A stretch of DNA of 57,646 nt from Microthrixaceae bacterium (GTDB lineage Bacteria > Actinomycetota > Acidimicrobiia > Acidimicrobiales > Acidimicrobilacustridaceae): assembly GCA_947446975.1 (NCBI GenBank), contig CANFHM010000009.1, forward strand, positions 1 through 57,646, written 5' to 3'. The position numbers and the translations under genes are program-made. Below the pieces are notes generated by a model. The model saw nothing but the letters and a program-made list of their open reading frames with translations. It did no database searches and was not told where the DNA came from. The number at the start of each line of letters is the position of its first letter. Positions within the stretch are counted from its first letter, which is position 1. Below are positions 15,748 to 23,505 of this stretch, piece after piece.

Positions 15748-17027
15748 TCCAGCCTCCACTGCTCGCCCGCACCCGACGCCTGACCGATGAGGTCGATCTC
15801 GTCGCGCTGGCGGGCGACGACGGCCTGCTGTTCAGTCGGGGTGGTGCCGGCTTCTCCGGGATCGGATCCGCGCTCCGGATCGATGTCGATCGCAGCTCCG
15901 GTGCCATCGACGCCTCCGCCGTGCAGGAGGCCCTCGAACGCATCACCGTCGAGAACGAGGTCGGCGGGGCCGGGACGGGTGCCGTCGCCATCGGCGCCCT
16001 GCCGTTCGATCGTTCCGCTCCCGGACACCTCACCGTTCCAGCGATCCTCGTCGGACGTTCCGAGAACGGTGAGTGCTGGATCACCACGGTGGCTCCCCGC
16101 GACGCGCAGCCCGATGACGCCGCCGTCGCGACCTTCCTCGCGAGGGGCATCCCGACCGCCACCGGGTTCGGTCGCGATGCCGCATCCGGAGCCGCCACCG
16201 ATGCACCCTCGTCGTTCTCGGTGCACGCCGCCCTGGCGCCGCCGGTCTGGTGCGCCGCCGTGGCCGCCGCCACCGAGCGGATCCGATCAGGTGAGCTGGG
16301 CAAGGTGGTCCTCGCCCGCTCGATCGAGGTGTTCGCCGATGCGGTCCTGCGTCCCGGACCGATCCTCGGGCATCTGCGTCGCACCTTCCCGGGGAGCTGG
16401 CTGTTCAACGTCGAGGGGTTCCTGGGGGCCTCACCGGAGATGCTCGTGGGCCGCCATGGCGATCAGGTCCGGGCCCATCCCATGGCCGGCACCGCCCCCC
16501 GCAGCGGCGACGCCGAGGCCGACGCCCGCCTGGCATCGGCGCTGCTGGCATCGTCGAACACACTCGCCGAACACCGCCACACCATCGACATGGTGCACGA
16601 CACCCTGCTTCCGTGGTGCTCCTATCTCGACGAGGAGGCCGAGCCCTCCATCGTGGCCATGGCGAATGTGCAGCATCTCGCCACGCGGCTCGAGGGCCAG
16701 CTGAGCGCCCCGGCGGCGTCCGTGCTCGAACTCGTCTCCGCCCTCCATCCCACACCCGCTGTCGGCGGGATGCCGAGGGAGTCCGCGCTCGGGCTCATCG
16801 CCGAGCTCGAACAGCTCGATCGTGGCCGGTTCGCCGGTCCCGTCGGCTGGGTCGACACCGCCGGCAACGGCACCTGGGCGGTCGGGATCCGCTCGGCGGA
16901 GCTGGCCGGCCACACCGCCCGGCTCTTCGCAGGAGTCGGCGTCGTGGCCGACTCCGACCCCGAGACGGAGCTGGCCGAGACCCGCGCCAAGCTCCAGACG
17001 ATGCTCGGGGCGATCATCCGCCCCTGA
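15744..17027 (+). CDS. menF: Isochorismate synthase
   Basis: Isomerises chorismate to isochorismate, the entry step of menaquinone synthesis. The 427 aa carry the chorismate-binding fold, with KVVLARS containing the catalytic Lys, SPEMLVGRHGDQVRAHPMAGTAPR, SSNTLAEHRHTIDMV and the C-terminal GNGTWAVGIRSAEL plus AGVGVVADSDPE. The last segments hold the Mg-binding Glu residues. A salicylate or siderophore synthase is less likely beside menD. Its 3' end overlaps the convergent menD by 14 bp. Confidence 0.92.
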   Translation: MIQPPLLARTRRLTDEVDLVALAGDDGLLFSRGGAGFSGIGSALRIDVDRSSGAIDASAVQEALERITVENEVGGAGTGAVAIGALPFDRSAPGHLTVPAILVGRSENGECWITTVAPRDAQPDDAAVATFLARGIPTATGFGRDAASGAATDAPSSFSVHAALAPPVWCAAVAAATERIRSGELGKVVLARSIEVFADAVLRPGPILGHLRRTFPGSWLFNVEGFLGASPEMLVGRHGDQVRAHPMAGTAPRSGDAEADARLASALLASSNTLAEHRHTIDMVHDTLLPWCSYLDEEAEPSIVAMANVQHLATRLEGQLSAPAASVLELVSALHPTPAVGGMPRESALGLIAELEQLDRGRFAGPVGWVDTAGNGTWAVGIRSAELAGHTARLFAGVGVVADSDPETELAETRAKLQTMLGAIIRP

Positions 17028-18798
17028 TCGACTCCCCGATCGACTCTCCGATCGCCGCCGCCGTCGCCGCATGCAGGCGTTCGTGGAGCTCGGCATTGGT
17101 GTCGCGATGCGTGCGGACGAGGACGAGATGCGACCCACCGGCGGCGAAGGATGCGGCGATGGCCGCTGCTGCTGCCTCATCGTCGGCGGCCTCCAGCACG
17201 GCGAGTCCGTGGGCGGTGGCCAGACCGGTGATGTCGACGCCGTGCGGTGTGCCGAACAGCTGCTCGAAACGATCGGGTGACAGCGTGGTTCGCTGGGGCA
17301 GGAACGAGAAGATCCCCCCGCCGTCGTTGTCGATGACCACGAGACACAGATCGAGTCCCCGAGCGGCGAGACCGAGCAGCCCGTTGGTGTCATGCAGGAA
17401 GGCCACATCCCCGATCAGCAGCGCCGTGGGGACTCCCGAGGCGGCCACCCCGACGGCGGTGGAGACCACCCCATCGATGCCGTTCGCTCCACGATTGGCA
17501 TGCACCGTGACGTGATCGCGTCGTGCGGCGAACCACTCGAGGTCACGGATCGGCATCGAGGAGGACACGACCACATGCGATCCGGCGGGGATGACGCCCA
17601 TGATCGCCCGGGCCACGCCCGGCTCGGTCGGGTTCGATCCCGCGGCCAGCACCTCGACGATGGCGGCCTCAGCGGCATCATCGGCGCGTCGCCATGCGGC
17701 GAGCCACTGATCATCGGCGCCGACCGGTTGTTCATCGAGCAGCGCCCGACACAGCGCCGAGGGCTCGCTCGTGATCCGGATCGGCGCCGACTGCTCGGGA
17801 TCGCGCCAGATGCCATCGGGATCGACCAGCACCTGCTCGGCCCCGCAGGAACCGAGCCATTGCGAGGTGATCTTCGAGGCCACGGGCGCCCCGAGTCGGA
17901 CGATGAGCTCCGGTTCGCGAAGTGTCGATGGCACACGCAGGATGGCATCGCTGTGGGCGACGACGACGGGATGCTCGCGCCGGCAACCGCTGCGAGGATC
18001 GGCGAGCACCGGCCATCCCATCGCCGAGGCGAAGGTCAGCACATCCTCGGGCGCATCGATCCCCGCCCCGGCGAGGATCACACCTCGTCGACCGTTCATC
18101 AGTTCGGCGAGTCCGGTGAGCTCGTCCTCGGGCTCCTCCGATCCATCTCCGTCACCGATGGCATCAAGAGCATCGACACCATCGACACCATCGATCGGCT
18201 CGGGACCGCTGGGGCCGCCGGGGCTGTCGACCAGTGCCGGCGGGAGGTCGAGCAGCTCGCCGACCAGCGGCTCCCGGAACGGGAGGTTCAGCTGCACCGG
18301 TCCGGGCGCAGCGGCGGTGGTGGCGGCGAGGGCCTCCCGGGCCAGTGACCTCCACGTGTCGGCATGATCCGCGTCGGGCGGCCCGGCATCGATGAACGCC
18401 CGCACGCTCGTGCCGTAGAGCTCGACCTGGTCGATGGTCTGCGGCGCACCGATCCCCTGCAGCTCGGGAGGGCGATCGGCGGTCAGCACGAGCATCGGCA
18501 CCCGATCCAGGTCGGCCTCGACGACAGCGGCATGCATCTGCACGGTGGCGGTCCCACTCGTGGTCAGCACCACCGCAGCTCGACCGGTGGCCCGCCCGAG
18601 ACCCAGTGCCATGAACGACGCCGAGCGCTCGTCATGGTGCACCTGCACTTGCACCCGATCATCCTCGGCGAGGGCCAGTGCCATCGGCGTGGAGCGTGAT
18701 CCCGGCGAGATGACGGCATGGGTCAGCCCGCCGCGCACCCATTCGTCGACGAGCGTGCTGCAGAACGTTCGGTTGATCGAACCGGTGTCGGGGGCCAC
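17014..18798 (-). CDS. menD: SEPHCHC synthase
   Basis: ThDP enzyme joining 2-oxoglutarate and isochorismate to form SEPHCHC. The 594 aa include the N-terminal VISPGSRSTPMALAL with the ThDP-activating Glu in VHHDERSASFMALG, ANRGANGIDG and the ThDP/Mg motif GDVAFLHDTNGLL. A low-complexity acidic linker (Asp/Gly/Val-rich, about residues 203-226) and a C-terminal GESIGESI duplication come from short tandem repeats in the DNA. The GTG start is 6 nt after TACGCT. It is transcribed away from menH and towards menF. Confidence 0.95.
   Translation of the reverse strand: MAPDTGSINRTFCSTLVDEWVRGGLTHAVISPGSRSTPMALALAEDDRVQVQVHHDERSASFMALGLGRATGRAAVVLTTSGTATVQMHAAVVEADLDRVPMLVLTADRPPELQGIGAPQTIDQVELYGTSVRAFIDAGPPDADHADTWRSLAREALAATTAAAPGPVQLNLPFREPLVGELLDLPPALVDSPGGPSGPEPIDGVDGVDALDAIGDGDGSEEPEDELTGLAELMNGRRGVILAGAGIDAPEDVLTFASAMGWPVLADPRSGCRREHPVVVAHSDAILRVPSTLREPELIVRLGAPVASKITSQWLGSCGAEQVLVDPDGIWRDPEQSAPIRITSEPSALCRALLDEQPVGADDQWLAAWRRADDAAEAAIVEVLAAGSNPTEPGVARAIMGVIPAGSHVVVSSSMPIRDLEWFAARRDHVTVHANRGANGIDGVVSTAVGVAASGVPTALLIGDVAFLHDTNGLLGLAARGLDLCLVVIDNDGGGIFSFLPQRTTLSPDRFEQLFGTPHGVDITGLATAHGLAVLEAADDEAAAAAIAASFAAGGSHLVLVRTHRDTNAELHERLHAATAAAIGESIGESIRGG
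17026..17054. repeat. 12-bp tandem repeat at the menD 3' end
   Basis: GATCGACTCCCC and GATCGACTCTCC are adjacent, followed by a partial third copy. It spans the menF stop and encodes the repeated GES-I of MenD. Confidence 0.6.
18172..18198. repeat. 9-bp tandem repeat inside menD
   Basis: Two copies of ATCGACACC and a third diverged copy ATCGATCGG encode the acidic GVDGVD linker of MenD. In-frame length change by slippage would be tolerated. Confidence 0.6.
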
Positions 18799-18804
18799 GG
18801 CGCA

Positions 18805-18839
18805 AGCGTAGGGGCCACCGGTGTCGGGCGCCCTACGCT
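18805..18839. promoter_or_regulatory. Divergent menD/menH promoters in an inverted repeat
   Basis: The 9-bp arms AGCGTAGGG (18805-18813) and CCCTACGCT (18831-18839) are exact inverted repeats. Each contains a TACGCT box: 6 nt from the menD GTG on the minus strand and 7 nt from the menH GTG on the plus strand. The symmetry could also be a shared operator. Confidence 0.5.
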
Positions 18840-18846
18840 GCGCAAC

Positions 18847-19659
18847 GTGCCAGACAGCGCGGCCGTGCCCGGAGCAGCACCCTCCCCCCGAGTTCCTGCG
18901 GGGTCCGCTGCACCCATGCTCGCCTCAGAGCAGCGGGGATCGGGGCCACGCATGGTGCTGCTCCACGGGTTCACGCAGACCCGTCGATGCTGGGGCTCGT
19001 TCGCCGACGATCTCGCCGGTGATCACGAGCTGGTGCTGCTCGATGCGCCCGGCCATGGCGACTCGAGCGCTGTCGTCGCCGATCTCGACACCAGTGCCCT
19101 TCTCAGCGGCGCCGTCGGTGGTCGGGGCATCTACCTCGGGTACTCGATGGGTGGACGCACCGCACTCCATCTGGCGCTCGCCCGACCCGAGCTCGTCGAG
19201 CGCCTGATCCTCATCGGCGCCACCGGCGGGCTCGACACGGACGAGCAGCAGGCGCAACGACGAGCGGCCGACGAGCAACTGGCCCAGCGGCTCGAATCGA
19301 TCGGGGTGGAGAGGTTCGTGGACGAATGGTTGCAGCTCCCGCTGTTCGCCGGACTCGACGAACGGAGCGCCCATCGGGAGGAGCGCCTGCGGAACACCGT
19401 CGAGGGCCTCGCCCGCAGCCTGCGGACCTGCGGGACGGGCACGCAGCGGCCGCTGTGGGACGAACTGGGCGCACTCGGCATGCCGGTGCTGGTGCTCGCC
19501 GGCGAGGCCGACACGAAGTTCCGTGATCTCGGCCGCCGGCTGTGCGACTCGATCGGCGCCGACGCCCGATTCGAGGTCGTCCCGGCGAGCGGGCACAGCA
19601 CGCAGCTCGAGAACCCCTCGGGAACTGCTGCGATCATCCGCTCCTGGCTCGACGACTGA
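18847..19659 (+). CDS. menH: SHCHC synthase (alpha/beta hydrolase)
   Basis: Eliminates pyruvate from SEPHCHC to give SHCHC in menaquinone synthesis. About 270 aa. The triad is visible as Ser in GYSMGGR, Asp in AGEADTKF and His in PASGHSTQLENP; VLLHGFTQT and DAPGHGDS are typical MenH segments. The GTG is chosen because TACGCT lies 7 nt upstream, giving an N-terminal Ala/Pro-rich extension; an ATG 69 nt further in (18916) would give a more standard length. Context beside menD supports MenH over a generic hydrolase. Confidence 0.85.
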   Translation: MPDSAAVPGAAPSPRVPAGSAAPMLASEQRGSGPRMVLLHGFTQTRRCWGSFADDLAGDHELVLLDAPGHGDSSAVVADLDTSALLSGAVGGRGIYLGYSMGGRTALHLALARPELVERLILIGATGGLDTDEQQAQRRAADEQLAQRLESIGVERFVDEWLQLPLFAGLDERSAHREERLRNTVEGLARSLRTCGTGTQRPLWDELGALGMPVLVLAGEADTKFRDLGRRLCDSIGADARFEVVPASGHSTQLENPSGTAAIIRSWLDD

Positions 19660-19672
19660 TCGGAGCCGGACG

Positions 19673-20563
19673 TCACCCGCCGATGAACACCCCGGCGGCG
19701 AGCAGTGCGCCGAAGACGAGCTGCACCCTGCCGGTGTCGCCGAGCACGGCGATGAGTGCGGGCCCACGGGCGCCCTCGATCACTCGTTGCACCGGGCGGC
19801 GGACCAGCAGGATGGCGAAGAGGCTGAGCGATCCGGCGGGACGCTGCGAGAGACCGCACAGGAACGGCACGGCGACGAAGGGGGCGACCATCATCGTGAT
19901 GTAGAGCACCCGGGTGCGGGAGTCGCCGAGTCTGACCGCCAGCGTGCGCTTGCCCGACACGGTGTCGCCGGGGATGTCACGCAGGTTGTTCACCACGAGC
20001 AGCGCCGTGGCCAGCAGCCCGACGGGGATCGAGATCAGCAGGGTGAGCGGCGTGATGCGTTCGATCTGCACGAACGCCGAGCCGGTGGTGGCGACGATGC
20101 CGAAGAAGACGAACACGAAGAGTTCGCCGAGACCGGCATAGCCGTAGGGACGCGGGCCCCCGGTGTAGAACCACCCGGCCGCGATCGCCGCCACACCGAC
20201 GAGGATCAGCCACCAGCTCGTGGCCACGGCGAGTGCGAGTCCGCTCACCGCAGCGACACCGAAGGCAATCATCGCCGCCCGCTTGACCGCACCGGGGGTC
20301 TTCGTGCCGGAGCCGGTCAGCCGCATCGGACCGACCCGTTCATCATCGGTGCCCCGCACACCGTCGGAGTAGTCGTTGGCGTAGTTCACACCGATCTGCA
20401 GCGCGAGCGACACCACGAGCGCGGCGACGAATCGCCACACCAGGATCCCCTTGAGGGCACCGGTGTCGCCATCCATCCCGGCCGCCGCCGCGGTGCCGAC
20501 CAGCACCGGCACGACGGCCGCCGGAAGGGTTCGGGGACGGGCTCCGGCGATCCATGCGTTCAT
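19673..20563 (-). CDS. menA: 1,4-dihydroxy-2-naphthoate polyprenyltransferase
   Basis: Integral membrane UbiA-family enzyme that attaches the polyprenyl tail to DHNA. The 296 aa form about eight or nine hydrophobic helices. The two Asp-rich sites are NYANDYSDGVRGTDDE and NNLRDIPGDTVSGKRTLAVR. It converges on menH with a 13-bp gap and diverges from menE; TAGCGT lies 8 nt before its ATG. Confidence 0.95.
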   Translation of the reverse strand: MNAWIAGARPRTLPAAVVPVLVGTAAAAGMDGDTGALKGILVWRFVAALVVSLALQIGVNYANDYSDGVRGTDDERVGPMRLTGSGTKTPGAVKRAAMIAFGVAAVSGLALAVATSWWLILVGVAAIAAGWFYTGGPRPYGYAGLGELFVFVFFGIVATTGSAFVQIERITPLTLLISIPVGLLATALLVVNNLRDIPGDTVSGKRTLAVRLGDSRTRVLYITMMVAPFVAVPFLCGLSQRPAGSLSLFAILLVRRPVQRVIEGARGPALIAVLGDTGRVQLVFGALLAAGVFIGG

Positions 20564-20571
20564 GGTCCGAG

Positions 20572-20577
20572 ACGCTA
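20572..20577 (-). promoter_or_regulatory. -10 box for menA
   Basis: TAGCGT on the minus strand, 8 nt before the menA ATG. Confidence 0.45.
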
Positions 20578-20610
20578 GGCGTCATCGGACCGGGCCGGTG
20601 GATTCGGCCC

Positions 20611-20616
20611 TAACCT
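20611..20616 (+). promoter_or_regulatory. -10 box for menE
   Basis: TAACCT, 7 nt before the menE ATG, in the 60-bp divergent menA/menE gap. Confidence 0.5.
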
Positions 20617-20623
20617 CATCGGG

Positions 20624-21730
20624 ATGCCGGAGCTCGTCGCCATCGCCCAGACCGGACAGGCCTTCGTCGACGCCATGCGCCGCACCTGGGGATCCGGTGA
20701 TACCGTGCTCCCCGTCGATCCACGACTCCCCGCCGCCGCCGTCGGCGCCCTGCTCGACGCCATGCGCCCGGCCCGGATCATCGATGCGACGGGCGATCCC
20801 GCATCGCTTCCGGATCCGGTGCCGGTCGAGCCCGGCGACGCCCTGGTGGTCCCCACGAGCGGGAGCACGGGTGTCCCCAAGGGCGTGGTGCACACCCATG
20901 CCTCGATCGAGGCCTCGGCCCGGGCCACCAGTGCCGCGCTCGGGGTCGACGCGGCGAGCGATCACTGGCTGTGCTGCCTGCCGCTGTCGCATATCGCCGG
21001 ACTCGCCGTCGTGAACCGGGCGCTCACCTTCGACATGCCGCTCACCGTCCACGATCGCTTCGACGCCGATGCCGTGATGTCGGCGGCGCATGCTGGTGCG
21101 ACGCTCACCGCACTCGTCCCCACGGCGCTGGCCCGTCTCGATCCGGCACTGTTTCGACGCATCATCGTCGGCGGCTCCGCCGCACCCGCCCACCTCCCCG
21201 CCAACTGCGTCATGAGCTACGGCATGACCGAGACCGGCAGCGCCGTGGTGTTCGACGGGCGAGCGCTGCCCGGCGTGGAACTCCGCATCGTCGACGACGA
21301 GATCCAGATCCGGGGCCACATGCTGCTGCGTGCCTACCGCGATGGCACCGACCCGCGCACCCCCGACGGCTGGCTGCGCACGAACGATGCCGGCTCACTC
21401 GACGCCGACGGGATCCTCACGGTGCAGGGACGTCGGGGCGATCTCATCATCACCGGTGGTGAGAACGTGTGGCCCGCCCCGATCGAGAGCCTGCTGGAGT
21501 CAGTCCCCGGGGTCGCCGAGGTCGCGGTGATCGGCAGGCCCGACGAGCAGTGGGGTCAGCTCGTCACGGCGGTCGTGGTGCCATCGGATCCCGATGCACC
21601 GCCGTCGCTCGAGGAACTGCGTGATGCCGTGCGGATGTCGCTCCCGGCGTTCTGCGCGCCACGGCAGCTCGAACTGCGCACCGCGCTTCCGCGCACCGCC
21701 CTCGGCAAGGTGGAACGCCGATCCTTGTGA
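20624..21730 (+). CDS. menE: o-Succinylbenzoate-CoA ligase
   Basis: Activates o-succinylbenzoate to its CoA ester. At 368 aa it is a short ANL-family enzyme, as is usual for actinobacterial MenE. Motifs are PTSGSTGVPKGVVHTH (P-loop), CLPLSHIAGL, SYGMTETGSAVVFDG, the hinge GRRGDLIITGGENVWP and the C-terminal Lys in ALGKVERR. Its substrate follows from the quinone context. The crotonase gene starts 23 nt downstream from its own putative promoter. Confidence 0.93.
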   Translation: MPELVAIAQTGQAFVDAMRRTWGSGDTVLPVDPRLPAAAVGALLDAMRPARIIDATGDPASLPDPVPVEPGDALVVPTSGSTGVPKGVVHTHASIEASARATSAALGVDAASDHWLCCLPLSHIAGLAVVNRALTFDMPLTVHDRFDADAVMSAAHAGATLTALVPTALARLDPALFRRIIVGGSAAPAHLPANCVMSYGMTETGSAVVFDGRALPGVELRIVDDEIQIRGHMLLRAYRDGTDPRTPDGWLRTNDAGSLDADGILTVQGRRGDLIITGGENVWPAPIESLLESVPGVAEVAVIGRPDEQWGQLVTAVVVPSDPDAPPSLEELRDAVRMSLPAFCAPRQLELRTALPRTALGKVERRSL

Positions 21731-21740
21731 GCGCACTGGC

Positions 21741-21746
21741 TACGCT
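21741..21746 (+). promoter_or_regulatory. -10 box for the crotonase gene
   Basis: TACGCT, 7 nt before the ATG at 21754. It supports that ATG over an upstream in-frame GTG that overlaps the menE stop. Confidence 0.5.
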
Positions 21747-21753
21747 CGCCGAC

Positions 21754-22566
21754 ATGTCCGATCAGCCAACGCTCCTCGTCGAACAGGACGGTCCCGTCCT
21801 CACGCTCACCATGAACCGTCCCGAGCGCCGCAACGCGCTCGTGCCCGACATGCTCGTGCGCTTCGCCGATGCCTGGGACCTCGCCGATTCCGATGATTCC
21901 ATCCGGGCGGTGATCCTCACCGGGGCCGGCGATGTCGCCTACTGCGCCGGCGGCGATCTCGCTGATGGCTGGATGTCGGGAGAACCCACCGAGGAGACGC
22001 TCCGGATCCAGGAACGCCTGAAGACCGATCCGTCCATCACCGGCAAGGGTCTGCTGCTCACCCACTGGTGCCGCAAACCGATCATCGCCGTGGTCAACGG
22101 ACAGTGCATGGGCGGGGGCTGCGAGATGCTGCAGTCCACCGACATCCGCATCGCCGAGGAGCACGCCACCTTCGGTGTGCCCGAGGCCAAGCGGGGTCTC
22201 ATCGCCGGTGCCGGTTCGACGATGCGCCTCAAGCGGCAGATCCCCTACGCAGTGGCGATGGACATGCTCCTCACGGGCCGGATCCTCGACGCCGAGGAGG
22301 CGCTGCGATGGGGTCTGGTCTCCCATCTCGTCCCGAAGGGCGAGGGCATGGCGAAGGCCCGGGAGATCGCGTCGGTCATCTGCGACAACGGGCCCCTGTC
22401 GGTCGCGGCCTCGAAGGCATCGGTGATCGAGACCGGCTGGCTCCCCGAGGCCGAGGCCCAGCCCATCGAGATCAGCCATGTGGTGCCGGTGATGCGCAGC
22501 GAGGACGCCAAGGAGGGCATGCGGGCCTTCGCCGAGAAGCGCCGGCCCGAGTACAAGGGCCGCTGA
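21754..22566 (+). CDS. Enoyl-CoA hydratase/isomerase family protein
   Basis: A 270-aa crotonase-fold protein. The oxyanion-hole segments are AYCAGGDLADG and GQCMGGGCEML, and GVPEAKRGLIAG places a Glu where classical hydratases have their catalytic Glu. MenB (DHNA-CoA synthase) instead has a SGGDQ motif and an Asp/Ser-rich VGSFDGGYG loop, so this is not MenB despite its position after menE. The true reaction is unknown; fatty-acid or aromatic-acid degradation is plausible. It converges on the aldo/keto reductase with a 6-bp gap. Confidence 0.88.
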   Translation: MSDQPTLLVEQDGPVLTLTMNRPERRNALVPDMLVRFADAWDLADSDDSIRAVILTGAGDVAYCAGGDLADGWMSGEPTEETLRIQERLKTDPSITGKGLLLTHWCRKPIIAVVNGQCMGGGCEMLQSTDIRIAEEHATFGVPEAKRGLIAGAGSTMRLKRQIPYAVAMDMLLTGRILDAEEALRWGLVSHLVPKGEGMAKAREIASVICDNGPLSVAASKASVIETGWLPEAEAQPIEISHVVPVMRSEDAKEGMRAFAEKRRPEYKGR

Positions 22567-22572
22567 GCCGGG

Positions 22573-23406
22573 TCAGGCCAGATCGAACTCGTCGGGGTTC
22601 GGTCCCATCCGCCCCTCGAGCGGGTTGTCCAACGCATCGATCGCAGCCATCTGGGACTCATCGAGTTCGAAGTCGAACACGGCGAGGTTCGACACGATGC
22701 GCTCAGGGGTCACCGACTTCGGGATGACCACGATGCCGTGCTGCAGCTCCCAGCGCAGTGCGATCTGCGCCGGAGTGCGCCCATGGGCCTCGGCGATGGC
22801 CACGATGGTGGGGTCAGAGGCCACCCGGCCGCGGGCGATGGGACTCCAGGCTTCGGTGACGATGCCATGGAGGTCGTGGAAATCGCGCAGGGTGCGCTGC
22901 TGGAAGTACGGGTGGAGTTCGACCTGGTTGAGCACCGGCACGACACCGGTGGCCTCGATGATCTGGTGGATGTGATCGGGCTGGAAGTTCGAGACGCCGA
23001 TCGAGCGCAGCCGCCCGCCGGCCTGCAGTTCGACGAAGGTCTCCCAGGTCTCGACGAAGCGACCGTTGCCCGGAGCCGGCCAATGGATCAGCAGGAGATC
23101 GAGTTCGTCGAGCCCGAGCGCCTCCATCGAGGCGTCGAAGGACTCGAGGGTCTTCTCCCGTCCCTGGAACGAGTTCCACACCTTCGTGGTGACGAAGATG
23201 TCGTCCCGGGCCAGCCCCGATGCGGCGATGGCCTCACCGACACCCTTCTCGTTCATGTACCCCCAGGCGGTGTCGATATGCCGATAGCCGGCACCGAGTG
23301 CCTCACCGACCACGCGGGCGGTGTCCTCGGCCGGGATCTGGAACACCCCGAAGCCCAGCTGCGGGATGGAACGGCCGTCGTGGAGCGGGAGCGAGGGAGC
23401 AGTCAT
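22573..23406 (-). CDS. Aldo/keto reductase
   Basis: NADPH-dependent carbonyl reductase with a 277-aa TIM barrel. The tetrad is D45 and Y50 in HIDTAWGYMNE, K75 in TTKVW and H108 in LLLIHWP. IGVSNFQPDH and the coenzyme-binding IPKSVTPERI are present. It resembles the 2,5-diketo-gluconate reductase/AKR5 group, but the substrate cannot be assigned. TACGAT lies 6 nt before the ATG, suggesting a leaderless single-gene transcript. Confidence 0.93.
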   Translation of the reverse strand: MTAPSLPLHDGRSIPQLGFGVFQIPAEDTARVVGEALGAGYRHIDTAWGYMNEKGVGEAIAASGLARDDIFVTTKVWNSFQGREKTLESFDASMEALGLDELDLLLIHWPAPGNGRFVETWETFVELQAGGRLRSIGVSNFQPDHIHQIIEATGVVPVLNQVELHPYFQQRTLRDFHDLHGIVTEAWSPIARGRVASDPTIVAIAEAHGRTPAQIALRWELQHGIVVIPKSVTPERIVSNLAVFDFELDESQMAAIDALDNPLEGRMGPNPDEFDLA

Positions 23407-23412
23407 GGGCGG

Positions 23413-23418
23413 ATCGTA
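23413..23418 (-). promoter_or_regulatory. -10 box for the aldo/keto reductase
   Basis: TACGAT on the minus strand, 6 nt before the ATG. Confidence 0.5.
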
Positions 23419-23505
23419 CGACGATCTGCGCCGCACCGTGATCCGCAGCCCGACGACCCGCCCGTGATGCATCCCGATCCCATCATCAGCGGCGAGACTG
23501 TCGCC

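Noticed and set aside
21727-21753. GTG overlapping the menE stop as crotonase start
   Set aside because: TACGCT lies inside the extra segment, 7 nt before the ATG at 21754, so the ATG is preferred.
21754-22566. Crotonase as MenB
   Set aside because: It has a hydratase-type GVPEAKRG segment and lacks the MenB SGGDQ and Asp/Ser loop signatures.
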